From: Sulfurimonas sp.
Lineage (GTDB): Bacteria > Campylobacterota > Campylobacteria > Campylobacterales > Sulfurimonadaceae
Direction of reading: 5' to 3'
Assembly (NCBI GenBank): GCA_027858865.1
Contig: JAQIBW010000187.1
Location: 1-10,781 of the forward strand
DNA: 10,781 nucleotides
The translations under genes were made by a program, and so were the position numbers. Shown here one piece after another: positions 1-6,059 of the stretch (position 1 is the first letter of the stretch; the number at the start of each line of letters is the position of its first letter). Under the pieces are notes generated by a model that searched no databases, had not been told where the DNA came from, and saw nothing but the letters and a program-made list of their open reading frames with translations.

Positions 1-1
1 G

Positions 2-217
2 CTTGTATATATGCAACTTCTAAAGTTTGATAAAGCTGCACGATGGTTAGAAAAAGATGCAGCTAACGGGGATGAAAGAGCTTATTATCTTCTTGCAGAA
101 ATCTACTGTGAAAAAGAAAAGTTTGTAAAAGCAAAAAAATGGGCAAAGAAGTCAAAAGAAAGTGGAAATAAAGATGCAGAGCTTTTATGGCTTAAGTATA
201 ATTTAGATAAGTTTTAA
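2..217 (+). CDS. Sel1/TPR-like repeat protein, 3' end (partial)
   Basis: This is the C-terminal part of a helical-repeat protein. The visible 68 residues from the ATG at 11 contain about one and a half Sel1-like repeats: an A-x-x-W-L-x-K-x-A-x-x-G pattern, then A-x-Y-x-L-A-x-I-Y, then a second helix pair rich in lysine (KAKKWAKKSKESGNKDAE). The reading frame stays open to the left edge of the window (codons 2-10 are Leu-Val-Tyr) and no ribosome binding site can be seen, so the gene probably begins upstream and ATG 11 is probably an internal Met. Sel1 repeats usually mediate protein-protein contacts; no specific function can be assigned. It converges on the nir operon and ends just before the shared terminator at 231-257. 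It is probably unrelated to denitrification. Confidence 0.6.
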   Translation, partial: LVYMQLLKFDKAARWLEKDAANGDERAYYLLAEIYCEKEKFVKAKKWAKKSKESGNKDAELLWLKYNLDKF

Positions 218-230
218 ATAAGAAGAAAAT

Positions 231-257
231 AAAATCAGAATTAAAAATTCTGATTTT
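231..257. terminator. Bidirectional rho-independent terminator between convergent genes
   Basis: A perfect 12-bp inverted repeat (AAAATCAGAATT, 231-242, and AATTCTGATTTT, 246-257) with a 3-base loop. It lies 13 bases after the stop of the plus-strand Sel1 gene and 82 bases beyond the stop of the minus-strand response regulator gene. Read on the minus strand, the stem is followed by ATTTTCTTCTTATTT, a good T-rich tail; read on the plus strand the tail is TTTTATA. The stem is AT-rich, but its length and symmetry make termination in both directions likely. Confidence 0.8.
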
Positions 258-339
258 ATACAATATGTTAGTGAATCAAGGAGATATTAGAAAGTCTCAC
301 CTTTAATTATAATAGAAAAGTTTGTCACACTTAGTCAAT

Positions 340-1029
340 TTATTGAAGTACTATTTTATATCCTAAACCATACTCGTTTTGAATGAGATTCTCCGGAAGT
401 TTTGCTCTTAGACGTTTTATAAAGGATGTGATTGAATACTCAGAGAATTCTTTTTCACCCTCCCCATATAAATGGTAAAAAATATTTTCTGCTGTAAAGG
501 CATGATCTGTTTTTGAGCATAGAAGTTTGAAAAGCATTAGCTCTTTTTCTTTTAAAGATATCTGTTTCTCAGAGTTCCATAGAGTAGAAGATGTTGTATC
601 CCAAAAAATATCTTGACTCAGATAAATTCTCTTTTTAGAAGCTCTTAGTTTTTCTACAAGGTTTAGTAAAACATCTTTTAGTTTTTGTGAGTTGATAGGT
701 TTAATAAGGTAAGTAACAAGACCAAGCTCTATTGCCTGAAGAAGTTTTTCTTGCTCAGAATGAGCGCTCATTATAATTATGTCAGTTTCACTGTCACGTT
801 CTCTAATTTTTTTGATCATGCTTAGCCCATCAAGGTTTGGCATGCTTATATCGCTTAAGATAATATCTGGTCGTTTTTCTAAGTATTGAATATAACCTTC
901 GTGACCACATTTAGCTACATATACTTTTTTAAAAAATATTTGTAAATATTCCAGTAGGTATTCTCTTAGTTCTGATTCATCTTCTGTTATGAGGATTGAA
1001 ATATCTTCAATTAATTCACTGTTCTTCAT
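340..1029 (-). CDS. OmpR-family response regulator, end of nir biosynthesis operon
   Basis: A two-component response regulator of 229 residues and the likely partner of the kinase encoded just upstream. The receiver domain covers about residues 9-125, with acidic pocket E16/D17, phospho-acceptor D60 (in ILSDISMPN), switch residue S88 and invariant K110 followed by P111. The C-terminal 95 residues form a winged-helix DNA-binding domain of the OmpR/PhoB type (pattern LKEKELMLFKLL, ITSFIKRLRAKL, ending in GLGYKIVL). The ATG at 1029 overlaps the kinase stop by 14 bases and has an AAGGA site 7-8 bases upstream, so translation is probably coupled. Being last in an operon for heme d1 synthesis, it probably controls nitrite/NO respiration genes; the tandem repeats at 5961-5990 are a candidate target. 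Family assignment is firm, target genes are inference. Confidence 0.93.
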   Translation of the reverse strand: MKNSELIEDISILITEDESELREYLLEYLQIFFKKVYVAKCGHEGYIQYLEKRPDIILSDISMPNLDGLSMIKKIRERDSETDIIIMSAHSEQEKLLQAIELGLVTYLIKPINSQKLKDVLLNLVEKLRASKKRIYLSQDIFWDTTSSTLWNSEKQISLKEKELMLFKLLCSKTDHAFTAENIFYHLYGEGEKEFSEYSITSFIKRLRAKLPENLIQNEYGLGYKIVLQ

Positions 1030-2530
1030 TCTTCATCCTTATTGTAAATGTTGCTCCATTTTGATTGTTCTGTGCAATGAGCTTTCCATCCATATTGTCT
1101 TCTATAATCATTTTTGCTATATGTAAGCCTAATCCTGTACCCATAGATTGATGTTTTGTTGTGAAGTAAGGATTAAAAACTTTTGGCAGTATTTCTGCAT
1201 CTATACCACCCGCATTATCACATATACTTAGCACTGCATCTTTATCATCTCTTTGAAGGATGATATCTATTTTTATATTTGTTATTGATCTTATTTGTGC
1301 AATGTCATATATATTTGATAGTATTGATACTATAACTTGAACAAATTCGTTCATCAAGCCATAGATATTTAGCTCTTTATTTGCGCTAATTTTTATCTCT
1401 GTCTTTGCATCGTTTTGTGTATAGTTTGTGATTTCCAGTGCTTTATTTAGTGCAGTGTAAACACTAAAGATTGATTTATCTTTATTTGGTTTATAGTAGT
1501 TCATAAAGTCTTCTATAGTATCAGACATATAAACAATACGTTTTTCCATCGTATCTAACTTAGAAGAGACTTCATCTTTATCAAGAACACCAACATTGTT
1601 TTTCTCTTTTAATATTGCTACGATTGTGTTAACAATGGCTAATGGCTGACGCCATTGGTGTGCAATATTTCCTATCATCTCACCCATTTCAGCTCTTTTT
1701 GACTGCTCAAATAGTTGTCTATCTCTCTCTTGGATAGTTTTTTCTTTTTCTTTAAGTTCGTTAATTGTATCGAGAAGTTCACGATTATACTTCTCTTCTA
1801 TGTATAGTCCACAATCTAGATTTTTCATATCAGTGATTAGATTTTGAATATATTGCTTTTTAATTATAGAACCATGTTGTGGTGCAATAAGCTCAATGTC
1901 CAGTTTTTCTATCTTGCTAAGGGCATAGTTAAATATATCTTTACTCGGCATATACTCTTGATGAAATTGTTTTGCTTTATGAAAGTAAGTTTCATCTGCA
2001 TAAAATTCCCATGACTCTTCTATTCCACCAAAAATATCTCCAGAAAACAGAGTTTTTGTTTTTGGTTCATAACTGACAAAAGCACCTGGTGAATGACAGT
2101 AAGGAGTAGTTAAAAAGTCAAGTTTAAAGCCACTTGAGGTAACGAGCTGATTGTCATTTTTATCTATTTCATAATAGTCTGAACTTACAAGGTAGTGTTT
2201 AATCAAAAGAGACATTCTAGAGTGAGTTACTATCAGCAGATCATCTCTATCTATAAGTTTTTCTATCTCAGGTACTGCTGCTGCTAAATCAGGGTCTTGA
2301 TGATGAAGCACAATGTACTTGATAGACTTTATATCTGCGATGCTCTTTACTTTTCTCACCGTCTCATTAAACTCAAGCATAGAACCCGGATCTATAAGAA
2401 TAGATTCATCACCATTTTTTATAAAGTATGGGTGGCATTGAAATGGGTCATTTTCAAGATACATTCCAACCCAATAGATATTATCAGCAATTTCTATGGG
2501 TTGTTTGAAATCGTGTTGTGGTTTAGGCAT
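1016..2530 (-). CDS. Soluble histidine kinase with N-terminal flavodiiron-like (ODP-type) sensor domain
   Basis: A cytoplasmic sensor kinase of 504 residues with no membrane segment. Residues 1 to about 235 are a metallo-beta-lactamase fold of the flavodiiron/ODP type. Metal-ligand candidates are H77, D79, D81 (HHQDPDLAAA), H146 (CHSPG), D165 (FSGD) and H219 (PQHGS). This matches the flavodiiron order, with Asp in place of the usual Glu and Leu after the last Asp instead of His. No flavodoxin domain follows. Residues about 240-280 look like a coiled-coil linker (LKEKEKTIQERDRQL), then a kinase with phospho-acceptor H291 (IAHQWRQPL), N-box N406, G1 DNAGG (438-442) and G2 GTGLGLH (464-470). ODP domains are known to bind O2 at a diiron centre and flavodiiron enzymes reduce NO or O2, so a gas-sensing role is likely but inferred. 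The start is ATG 2530, overlapping the upstream nirE stop by 8 bases; a TTG at 2539 is possible but has a poorer ribosome site. It overlaps the response regulator by 14 bases. Confidence 0.9.
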   Translation of the reverse strand: MPKPQHDFKQPIEIADNIYWVGMYLENDPFQCHPYFIKNGDESILIDPGSMLEFNETVRKVKSIADIKSIKYIVLHHQDPDLAAAVPEIEKLIDRDDLLIVTHSRMSLLIKHYLVSSDYYEIDKNDNQLVTSSGFKLDFLTTPYCHSPGAFVSYEPKTKTLFSGDIFGGIEESWEFYADETYFHKAKQFHQEYMPSKDIFNYALSKIEKLDIELIAPQHGSIIKKQYIQNLITDMKNLDCGLYIEEKYNRELLDTINELKEKEKTIQERDRQLFEQSKRAEMGEMIGNIAHQWRQPLAIVNTIVAILKEKNNVGVLDKDEVSSKLDTMEKRIVYMSDTIEDFMNYYKPNKDKSIFSVYTALNKALEITNYTQNDAKTEIKISANKELNIYGLMNEFVQVIVSILSNIYDIAQIRSITNIKIDIILQRDDKDAVLSICDNAGGIDAEILPKVFNPYFTTKHQSMGTGLGLHIAKMIIEDNMDGKLIAQNNQNGATFTIRMKNEEQ

Positions 2531-3263
2531 TTCCCTCAAACCACTTTAGTTGTTCTCTAAGCTCAACTACCTTTCCTACTACTATAAGTGCAGGTGTTGG
2601 TACGTCTTTAGCTTTTTCAACTATATTTTCTAGCGTCCCTACAACAACACTTTGATCTTTTGTTGTTCCTTTAGAGATTACAGCTACTGGATAGTCACTT
2701 GCTTTGCCAATCTCAATAAGTTTTTTACTAATTTTTGAAAGATTATGAAGCCCCATTAAAAATATGATAGTGTCATCTGTTTTAAAGTTTTCCCATGGAA
2801 TCTGAGATACTTTTTTATTTGGTGATTCATGACCTGTTACAACTCTAAAACTTACGGCAACTCCGCGATGAGTAACAGGAATACCTGCATAAGCAGGCGC
2901 AGAGATTGCAGAAGTAATACCAGGAATTACTTCAAATTTAATATCTCTTTCAAGTAGATAAAGAGCCTCTTCTCCACCACGACCAAATACAAAAGGGTCT
3001 CCACCTTTAAGACGAACTACATTCTCATTCTTTAGTGCATTTTGGTAGATTACTTCATTTATATCATCTTGAGGCATGATATGGCGACCATCTTCTTTAC
3101 CGACATATACAAACTCACAGCCATTTTTTGCTTCTTTTAGCAAATCAGGGTTAGCAAGACGGTCATAAATAATTACATCCGCTTCTCTGATAACTCTAAG
3201 TGCTTTTACCGTTAGTAACTCAATGTCTCCCGGGCCAGCACCCGTTAAATATACCTTGCCCAT
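2523..3263 (-). CDS. nirE: Uroporphyrinogen-III C-methyltransferase (NirE/CobA type)
   Basis: A SAM-dependent enzyme that methylates uroporphyrinogen III at C2 and C7 to give precorrin-2, the entry step to siroheme, heme d1 and cobalamin. The 246-residue single-domain protein has the family signatures in order: GAGPGD (8-13), YDRL (33-36), VRLKGGDPFVFGRGGEE (83-99), PGITSA (114-119) and GIPVTHR. There is no CysG-type dehydrogenase/chelatase domain fused. Its position between nirF and the sensor kinase points to the heme d1 pathway, so nirE is preferred to cobA, though it may also feed siroheme or B12. Its ATG shares one base with the nirF stop (TAATG at 3265-3261), with a GAGGA site upstream inside nirF. 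Confidence 0.93.
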   Translation of the reverse strand: MGKVYLTGAGPGDIELLTVKALRVIREADVIIYDRLANPDLLKEAKNGCEFVYVGKEDGRHIMPQDDINEVIYQNALKNENVVRLKGGDPFVFGRGGEEALYLLERDIKFEVIPGITSAISAPAYAGIPVTHRGVAVSFRVVTGHESPNKKVSQIPWENFKTDDTIIFLMGLHNLSKISKKLIEIGKASDYPVAVISKGTTKDQSVVVGTLENIVEKAKDVPTPALIVVGKVVELREQLKWFEGNA

Positions 3264-4399
3264 TATCTTTTTTCCTCATAAATAAATATACCAGACGGTT
3301 TTTTGATTTTAAATATTTCACGGCTTAAATACCATTCTTTAGTATTAATAACCGCGACTTTGTTAGTATCATTTACCGATACATAAAGGTTTGGTCTAAT
3401 ATTTGACCATCTTACATGAAGAACTTTCCCATCAAACTCAAATCTTTTAACGATTTCTAGAGTTTTAGTATCAATGATCTGAATTACAGGAAATTTATTT
3501 CCACTAAATGTTACGCACAAATATTTCTTATCAGGAGATAGAGCTGTAAATACAGGTAGGCCTTCTGTCTCAATATTTTTAACAAATTTAAAATCAGGTG
3601 TATAGACCAATACTTTGTTGTTTCCTACTGCTGGAATAAATACATATCCGCCACCAATACTCCAAAAACCAAAATGTGGAACTTTAAGAACAGGCTTTCT
3701 GTCTTCTAGTAAAATTTTAATTTTTGAATACTTCATAGTATCAAGATTTACAACACCAAAGTGATCACTTTGAAAAAATCCAGTTATAAAGTTGTTATCT
3801 TTTATCATTGCATCAAAAGGCATCACTCCAACGTCTTTAAATTCTTTGTAAATCTCAAAGTTTGGAAGACCCTTCCCACCATTTTTATCTTTTAAAACAG
3901 TGATTTTGTCATTATCCATTTGTGAAAAAATCAGGTAATCTTTATAAATCTTAATACCGACATTTTTAGACCCAGTCTCAAATGACTGAATAGGGTTTAA
4001 GTCTCTATCTAAAATATCTACACTTTTTTTAGCATAGTTGGCAACTGCAAGAAAATTCTTACTTATTGTAAAACCAATAGCACTTTCACTAGTTCTGTGC
4101 TCTTTTAAAATAACCTCTTTTTCTGGGTCAAATTTAACTACATAACCATCACGAGAGATTACATAACCGTCTTTGCCGTCAAACTTTACAACACCGTGAT
4201 TCATATTATGCATTCCAGCAATATGAGACTTGGGTAACCCTTTTTCAATAACAGCTAAAGAACTGCTTTCTCTCTCTACAACAAAAACTTTTTCCTCTGT
4301 ATCTAGAGTTGATAAAACTGGATTTACCCCTTTTGCTTGAACGTTTGTCAGTATAGACGCAGTAACAAAAGCACCTAGTAATATTTTTTGTATTATCAT
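3263..4399 (-). CDS. nirF: Heme d1 biosynthesis protein NirF
   Basis: A periplasmic beta-propeller protein of the cytochrome d1/NirF family, known to act late in heme d1 synthesis as a dihydro-heme d1 dehydrogenase. The protein (378 residues from ATG 4399) begins with a signal peptide: IIQK, hydrophobic core ILLGAFVTASIL, probable cleavage after VQA at residue 22. No lipobox Cys is seen, unlike lipoprotein versions of the family. The body is made of repeated beta blades such as DGYVISRDGYVVKFD and VLHVRWSNIRPNLYVSVNDTNKVAVIN. It has no CXXCH, which separates it from NirS and NirN. A longer reading from 4432 would put 11 charged residues before the signal peptide, so 4399 is chosen: it has AAGGA seven bases upstream and makes a TAATG overlap with the nirJ stop. 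Confidence 0.9.
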   Translation of the reverse strand: MIIQKILLGAFVTASILTNVQAKGVNPVLSTLDTEEKVFVVERESSSLAVIEKGLPKSHIAGMHNMNHGVVKFDGKDGYVISRDGYVVKFDPEKEVILKEHRTSESAIGFTISKNFLAVANYAKKSVDILDRDLNPIQSFETGSKNVGIKIYKDYLIFSQMDNDKITVLKDKNGGKGLPNFEIYKEFKDVGVMPFDAMIKDNNFITGFFQSDHFGVVNLDTMKYSKIKILLEDRKPVLKVPHFGFWSIGGGYVFIPAVGNNKVLVYTPDFKFVKNIETEGLPVFTALSPDKKYLCVTFSGNKFPVIQIIDTKTLEIVKRFEFDGKVLHVRWSNIRPNLYVSVNDTNKVAVINTKEWYLSREIFKIKKPSGIFIYEEKR

Positions 4400-5514
4400 T
4401 ATTGTTTCCTTTCCTCTTGGCTTAAGTAACATGATGGATCTTCACTCCATAAATCACCTGTTATAGCATACGCACGAGCACGTGAACCACCATTACAAAT
4501 ATCTATTTGCTCACAATCCGCGCAAATACCGCTAATGTCTCTTGGATGAACTCTAAGCTTATCTAGGAGTTCTCCTTTTTGCCAAATATCACCAAAGTCT
4601 TCATCGATAATATTACCAACAGTCAGTGGAAAGAATGGATCTGGTCTAACATCACCTTCGCTATTTATGTTTAGAAGTTTTCTCCCAGCTGAGTTTCCAC
4701 CCCAAGTAGTAAGCCTTTTTCTCATTACATCTTTTAGCTTGGGGTATCTAGATGCAAACTCATTTAGAAAGAGAATAGCATCCATCTCCATATTCCCAGT
4801 TACTATCTCGATGTCTCTACCCGTTTCATAGTACTCAAATGCTTTTTTAAGTATAAATTCTACAGATTTTCTTCTCTGCTCTTTTGATAGATCCATTTTA
4901 AGATTATCCAGACCACGACCTGAATATACTAGATGCGAGATATAAATCTTAGGAATGTTTTCTTTTTCTACTAAATCAAAGATATATTCTAGTGAATTAA
5001 TAGTCTCTTTAGTAATTGTAAAACGTATACCAACTTTTGCACCAGTAGAGTTTGCAAGCTGAACAGCTTTAAGAGTCTCTCTAAATGCACCTTTTAAGCC
5101 TCGAAAATGATCATGAGTTGGCTCATCACCATCTATACTTATACCAACATAGTTAAAGGTATCTACTATGCGTTGTACATTACTTTTTGTAAAGTACAGA
5201 CCATTACTAGAGAGATAAGTAATGATTCCATTGTCTTTACAAAAATCAGCTATCTCAAATAGGTCTTTTCTTGTTAGTGGCTCCCCACCTGAAAAAATAA
5301 TGAACTTAACACCATTTGCTTTCATCTCTAAAATAGTTTTTTTAATTTGCTCAGTTGTAAGAGTGTCTACTTCATCAAGAGTAGATTTTGAATAACAGTG
5401 TAAACAAGAGAGGTTACAACGATTTGTAAAGTTCCATATAGCTATTGAGCCATCTAAAATTCTTTCTTTTTTGCCTTCTATAACAGAAGATATCAAATTT
5501 GTTAGTCTAAACAT
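4399..5514 (-). CDS. nirJ: Heme d1 biosynthesis radical SAM protein NirJ
   Basis: A 371-residue cytoplasmic radical SAM enzyme that in heme d1 synthesis replaces propionate side chains of didecarboxysiroheme with oxo groups. The N-terminal cluster motif is C33-x3-C37-x2-C40 (CNLSCLHC), followed by the SAM-binding GGEPL and the ISIDG strand typical of radical SAM barrels. The C-terminal extension has four cysteines, C331, C334, C340 and C362, in a SPASM-like arrangement that should hold an additional Fe-S cluster, as in NirJ. It could be confused with other SPASM proteins such as AhbC/AhbD or PqqE, but its place between a NirC-like cytochrome and nirF settles the call. Both ends are TAATG overlaps with neighbours, so translation is probably coupled. 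Confidence 0.92.
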   Translation of the reverse strand: MFRLTNLISSVIEGKKERILDGSIAIWNFTNRCNLSCLHCYSKSTLDEVDTLTTEQIKKTILEMKANGVKFIIFSGGEPLTRKDLFEIADFCKDNGIITYLSSNGLYFTKSNVQRIVDTFNYVGISIDGDEPTHDHFRGLKGAFRETLKAVQLANSTGAKVGIRFTITKETINSLEYIFDLVEKENIPKIYISHLVYSGRGLDNLKMDLSKEQRRKSVEFILKKAFEYYETGRDIEIVTGNMEMDAILFLNEFASRYPKLKDVMRKRLTTWGGNSAGRKLLNINSEGDVRPDPFFPLTVGNIIDEDFGDIWQKGELLDKLRVHPRDISGICADCEQIDICNGGSRARAYAITGDLWSEDPSCYLSQEERKQ

Positions 5515-5819
5515 TATTTACCTTTATATGAGAGAATATATTTGGCTATAGCTTTTCTCTCTTTGTCATTTAATTTTAATTTGGTCATTACTGTTCTTTT
5601 ATAACCAAAGGCTTTATACATTGCTTTTGGATTTATAATATAAGCTTCGATTTCATCTTGTGTTCTTTTAGAAGCAATTTCATTAAATGGAGGTCCAAAC
5701 GCTACCGCAGTCTGGTGGTGACAGCCCCAACAATAGGTTTCAAAGACTTTTTTGCCATCAGAACCCTGAGAGTATAAAAGAGAACATAAAGCAAGTGCTA
5801 AGAGTACATGTTTTTTCAT
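5514..5819 (-). CDS. Small periplasmic monoheme cytochrome c, NirC-like
   Basis: A 101-residue class I c-type cytochrome. It has a short signal peptide (KKHVLLALALCSLLYSQ), a heme c motif C30-W-G-C33-H34, a conserved GPPF loop, and likely axial Met78 (TVMTKLKL). The C-terminal helix (DKERKAIAKYILSYK) is typical of small cytochromes c. As first gene of the heme d1 operon it resembles NirC, which in other denitrifiers passes electrons to NirS or to the d1 pathway dehydrogenase NirF; NirC identity rests on context, so no symbol is given. The ribosome site before ATG 5819 is weak (GAAAG), in contrast to the other genes here. The stop overlaps the nirJ start (TAATG). Confidence 0.85.
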   Translation of the reverse strand: MKKHVLLALALCSLLYSQGSDGKKVFETYCWGCHHQTAVAFGPPFNEIASKRTQDEIEAYIINPKAMYKAFGYKRTVMTKLKLNDKERKAIAKYILSYKGK

Positions 5820-5910
5820 ATTTATTCTTTCGTTTGATAAATTATTCTATCAAAAATAAGCTTGAATTACAGCTTGTAAAATCTAGAATTTGTCATTTTC
5901 TTATAGTTAA

Positions 5911-5916
5911 AGAATA
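5911..5916 (-). promoter_or_regulatory. Candidate -10 element for the nirC-J-F-E-kinase-regulator operon
   Basis: Read on the minus strand the hexamer is TATTCT (four of six matches to TATAAT, with the key T1, A2 and T6 kept). Exactly 22 bases separate it from the FNR-type box at 5939-5952, which is the spacing of a class II activator site centred at -41.5. Transcription would then begin near 5904, giving a leader of about 85 bases. A better match, TATAAT at 5929-5924, lies too close to the box for class II activation and is the alternative. Confidence 0.45.
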
Positions 5917-5938
5917 GCTTTTTATTATAGATTTGTCG

Positions 5939-5952
5939 TTGATATTAGTCAA
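5939..5952. promoter_or_regulatory. FNR/DNR-type operator upstream of the heme d1 operon
   Basis: TTGATATTAGTCAA on the plus strand fits the TTGAT-N4-GTCAA pattern of CRP/FNR-family regulators of anaerobic and denitrification genes (FNR, DNR, NNR). It lies 120 bases upstream of the NirC-like start in a non-coding gap, and its distance to the -10 candidate at 5916-5911 suits activation. Which family member binds cannot be told from the sequence. Confidence 0.7.
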
Positions 5953-5960
5953 TTTTTATA

Positions 5961-5990
5961 AAAGTTTGAAGAAGTTTGAAGTAGTTTTGA
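5961..5990. repeat. Three tandem 10-bp direct repeats upstream of the heme d1 operon promoter
   Basis: On the minus strand the copies read TCAAAACTAC, TTCAAACTTC and TTCAAACTTT; on the plus strand AAGTTTGAAG occurs twice back to back (5962-5971 and 5972-5981), then TAGTTTTGA. They lie just upstream of the FNR-type box, at about -57 to -86 from the inferred start. Head-to-tail repeats with one-helical-turn period are the usual form of OmpR/PhoB-family operators, and the operon itself ends with such a regulator, so this may be its binding site. That link is inference. Confidence 0.5.
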
Positions 5991-6021
5991 TAAAAAAGTT
6001 TACAGAAGTGTATATAAGGTC

Positions 6022-6039
6022 TCTCTCCCGAAGGAGAGA
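6022..6039 (-). terminator. UUCG-loop hairpin after nirS (weak terminator or 3' stabiliser)
   Basis: A perfect 7-bp stem (TCTCTCC at 6022-6028, GGAGAGA at 6033-6039). In the minus-strand RNA the loop is UUCG closed by C-G, the exceptionally stable tetraloop. It lies 20 bases after the nirS stop. The sequence after it on the minus strand (GACCTTATATAC) is not a proper U-tract, so it may terminate only in part or protect the 3' end of the nirS message. Confidence 0.6.
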
Positions 6040-6059
6040 AATTTTGTCGTAAATGCTAA

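Noticed and set aside
284..306. Imperfect inverted repeat AAGGAGA / TCTCACCTT just beyond the response regulator gene
   Set aside because: Needs a 2-base bulge and has few pairs; the perfect 12-bp stem at 231-257 is a better terminator.
2297..2560. Plus-strand open frame of 87 codons
   Set aside because: Lies opposite the sensor kinase and nirE genes, has no recognisable domain or ribosome site; an antisense shadow.
4400..4432. Upstream extension of nirF by 11 codons
   Set aside because: It would put charged residues before the signal peptide and overlap nirJ by 34 bases; ATG 4399 has a clear AAGGA site.
5687..5917. Plus-strand open frame of 76 codons
   Set aside because: Half of it is antisense to the NirC-like cytochrome and the rest runs through the promoter region; no family features.
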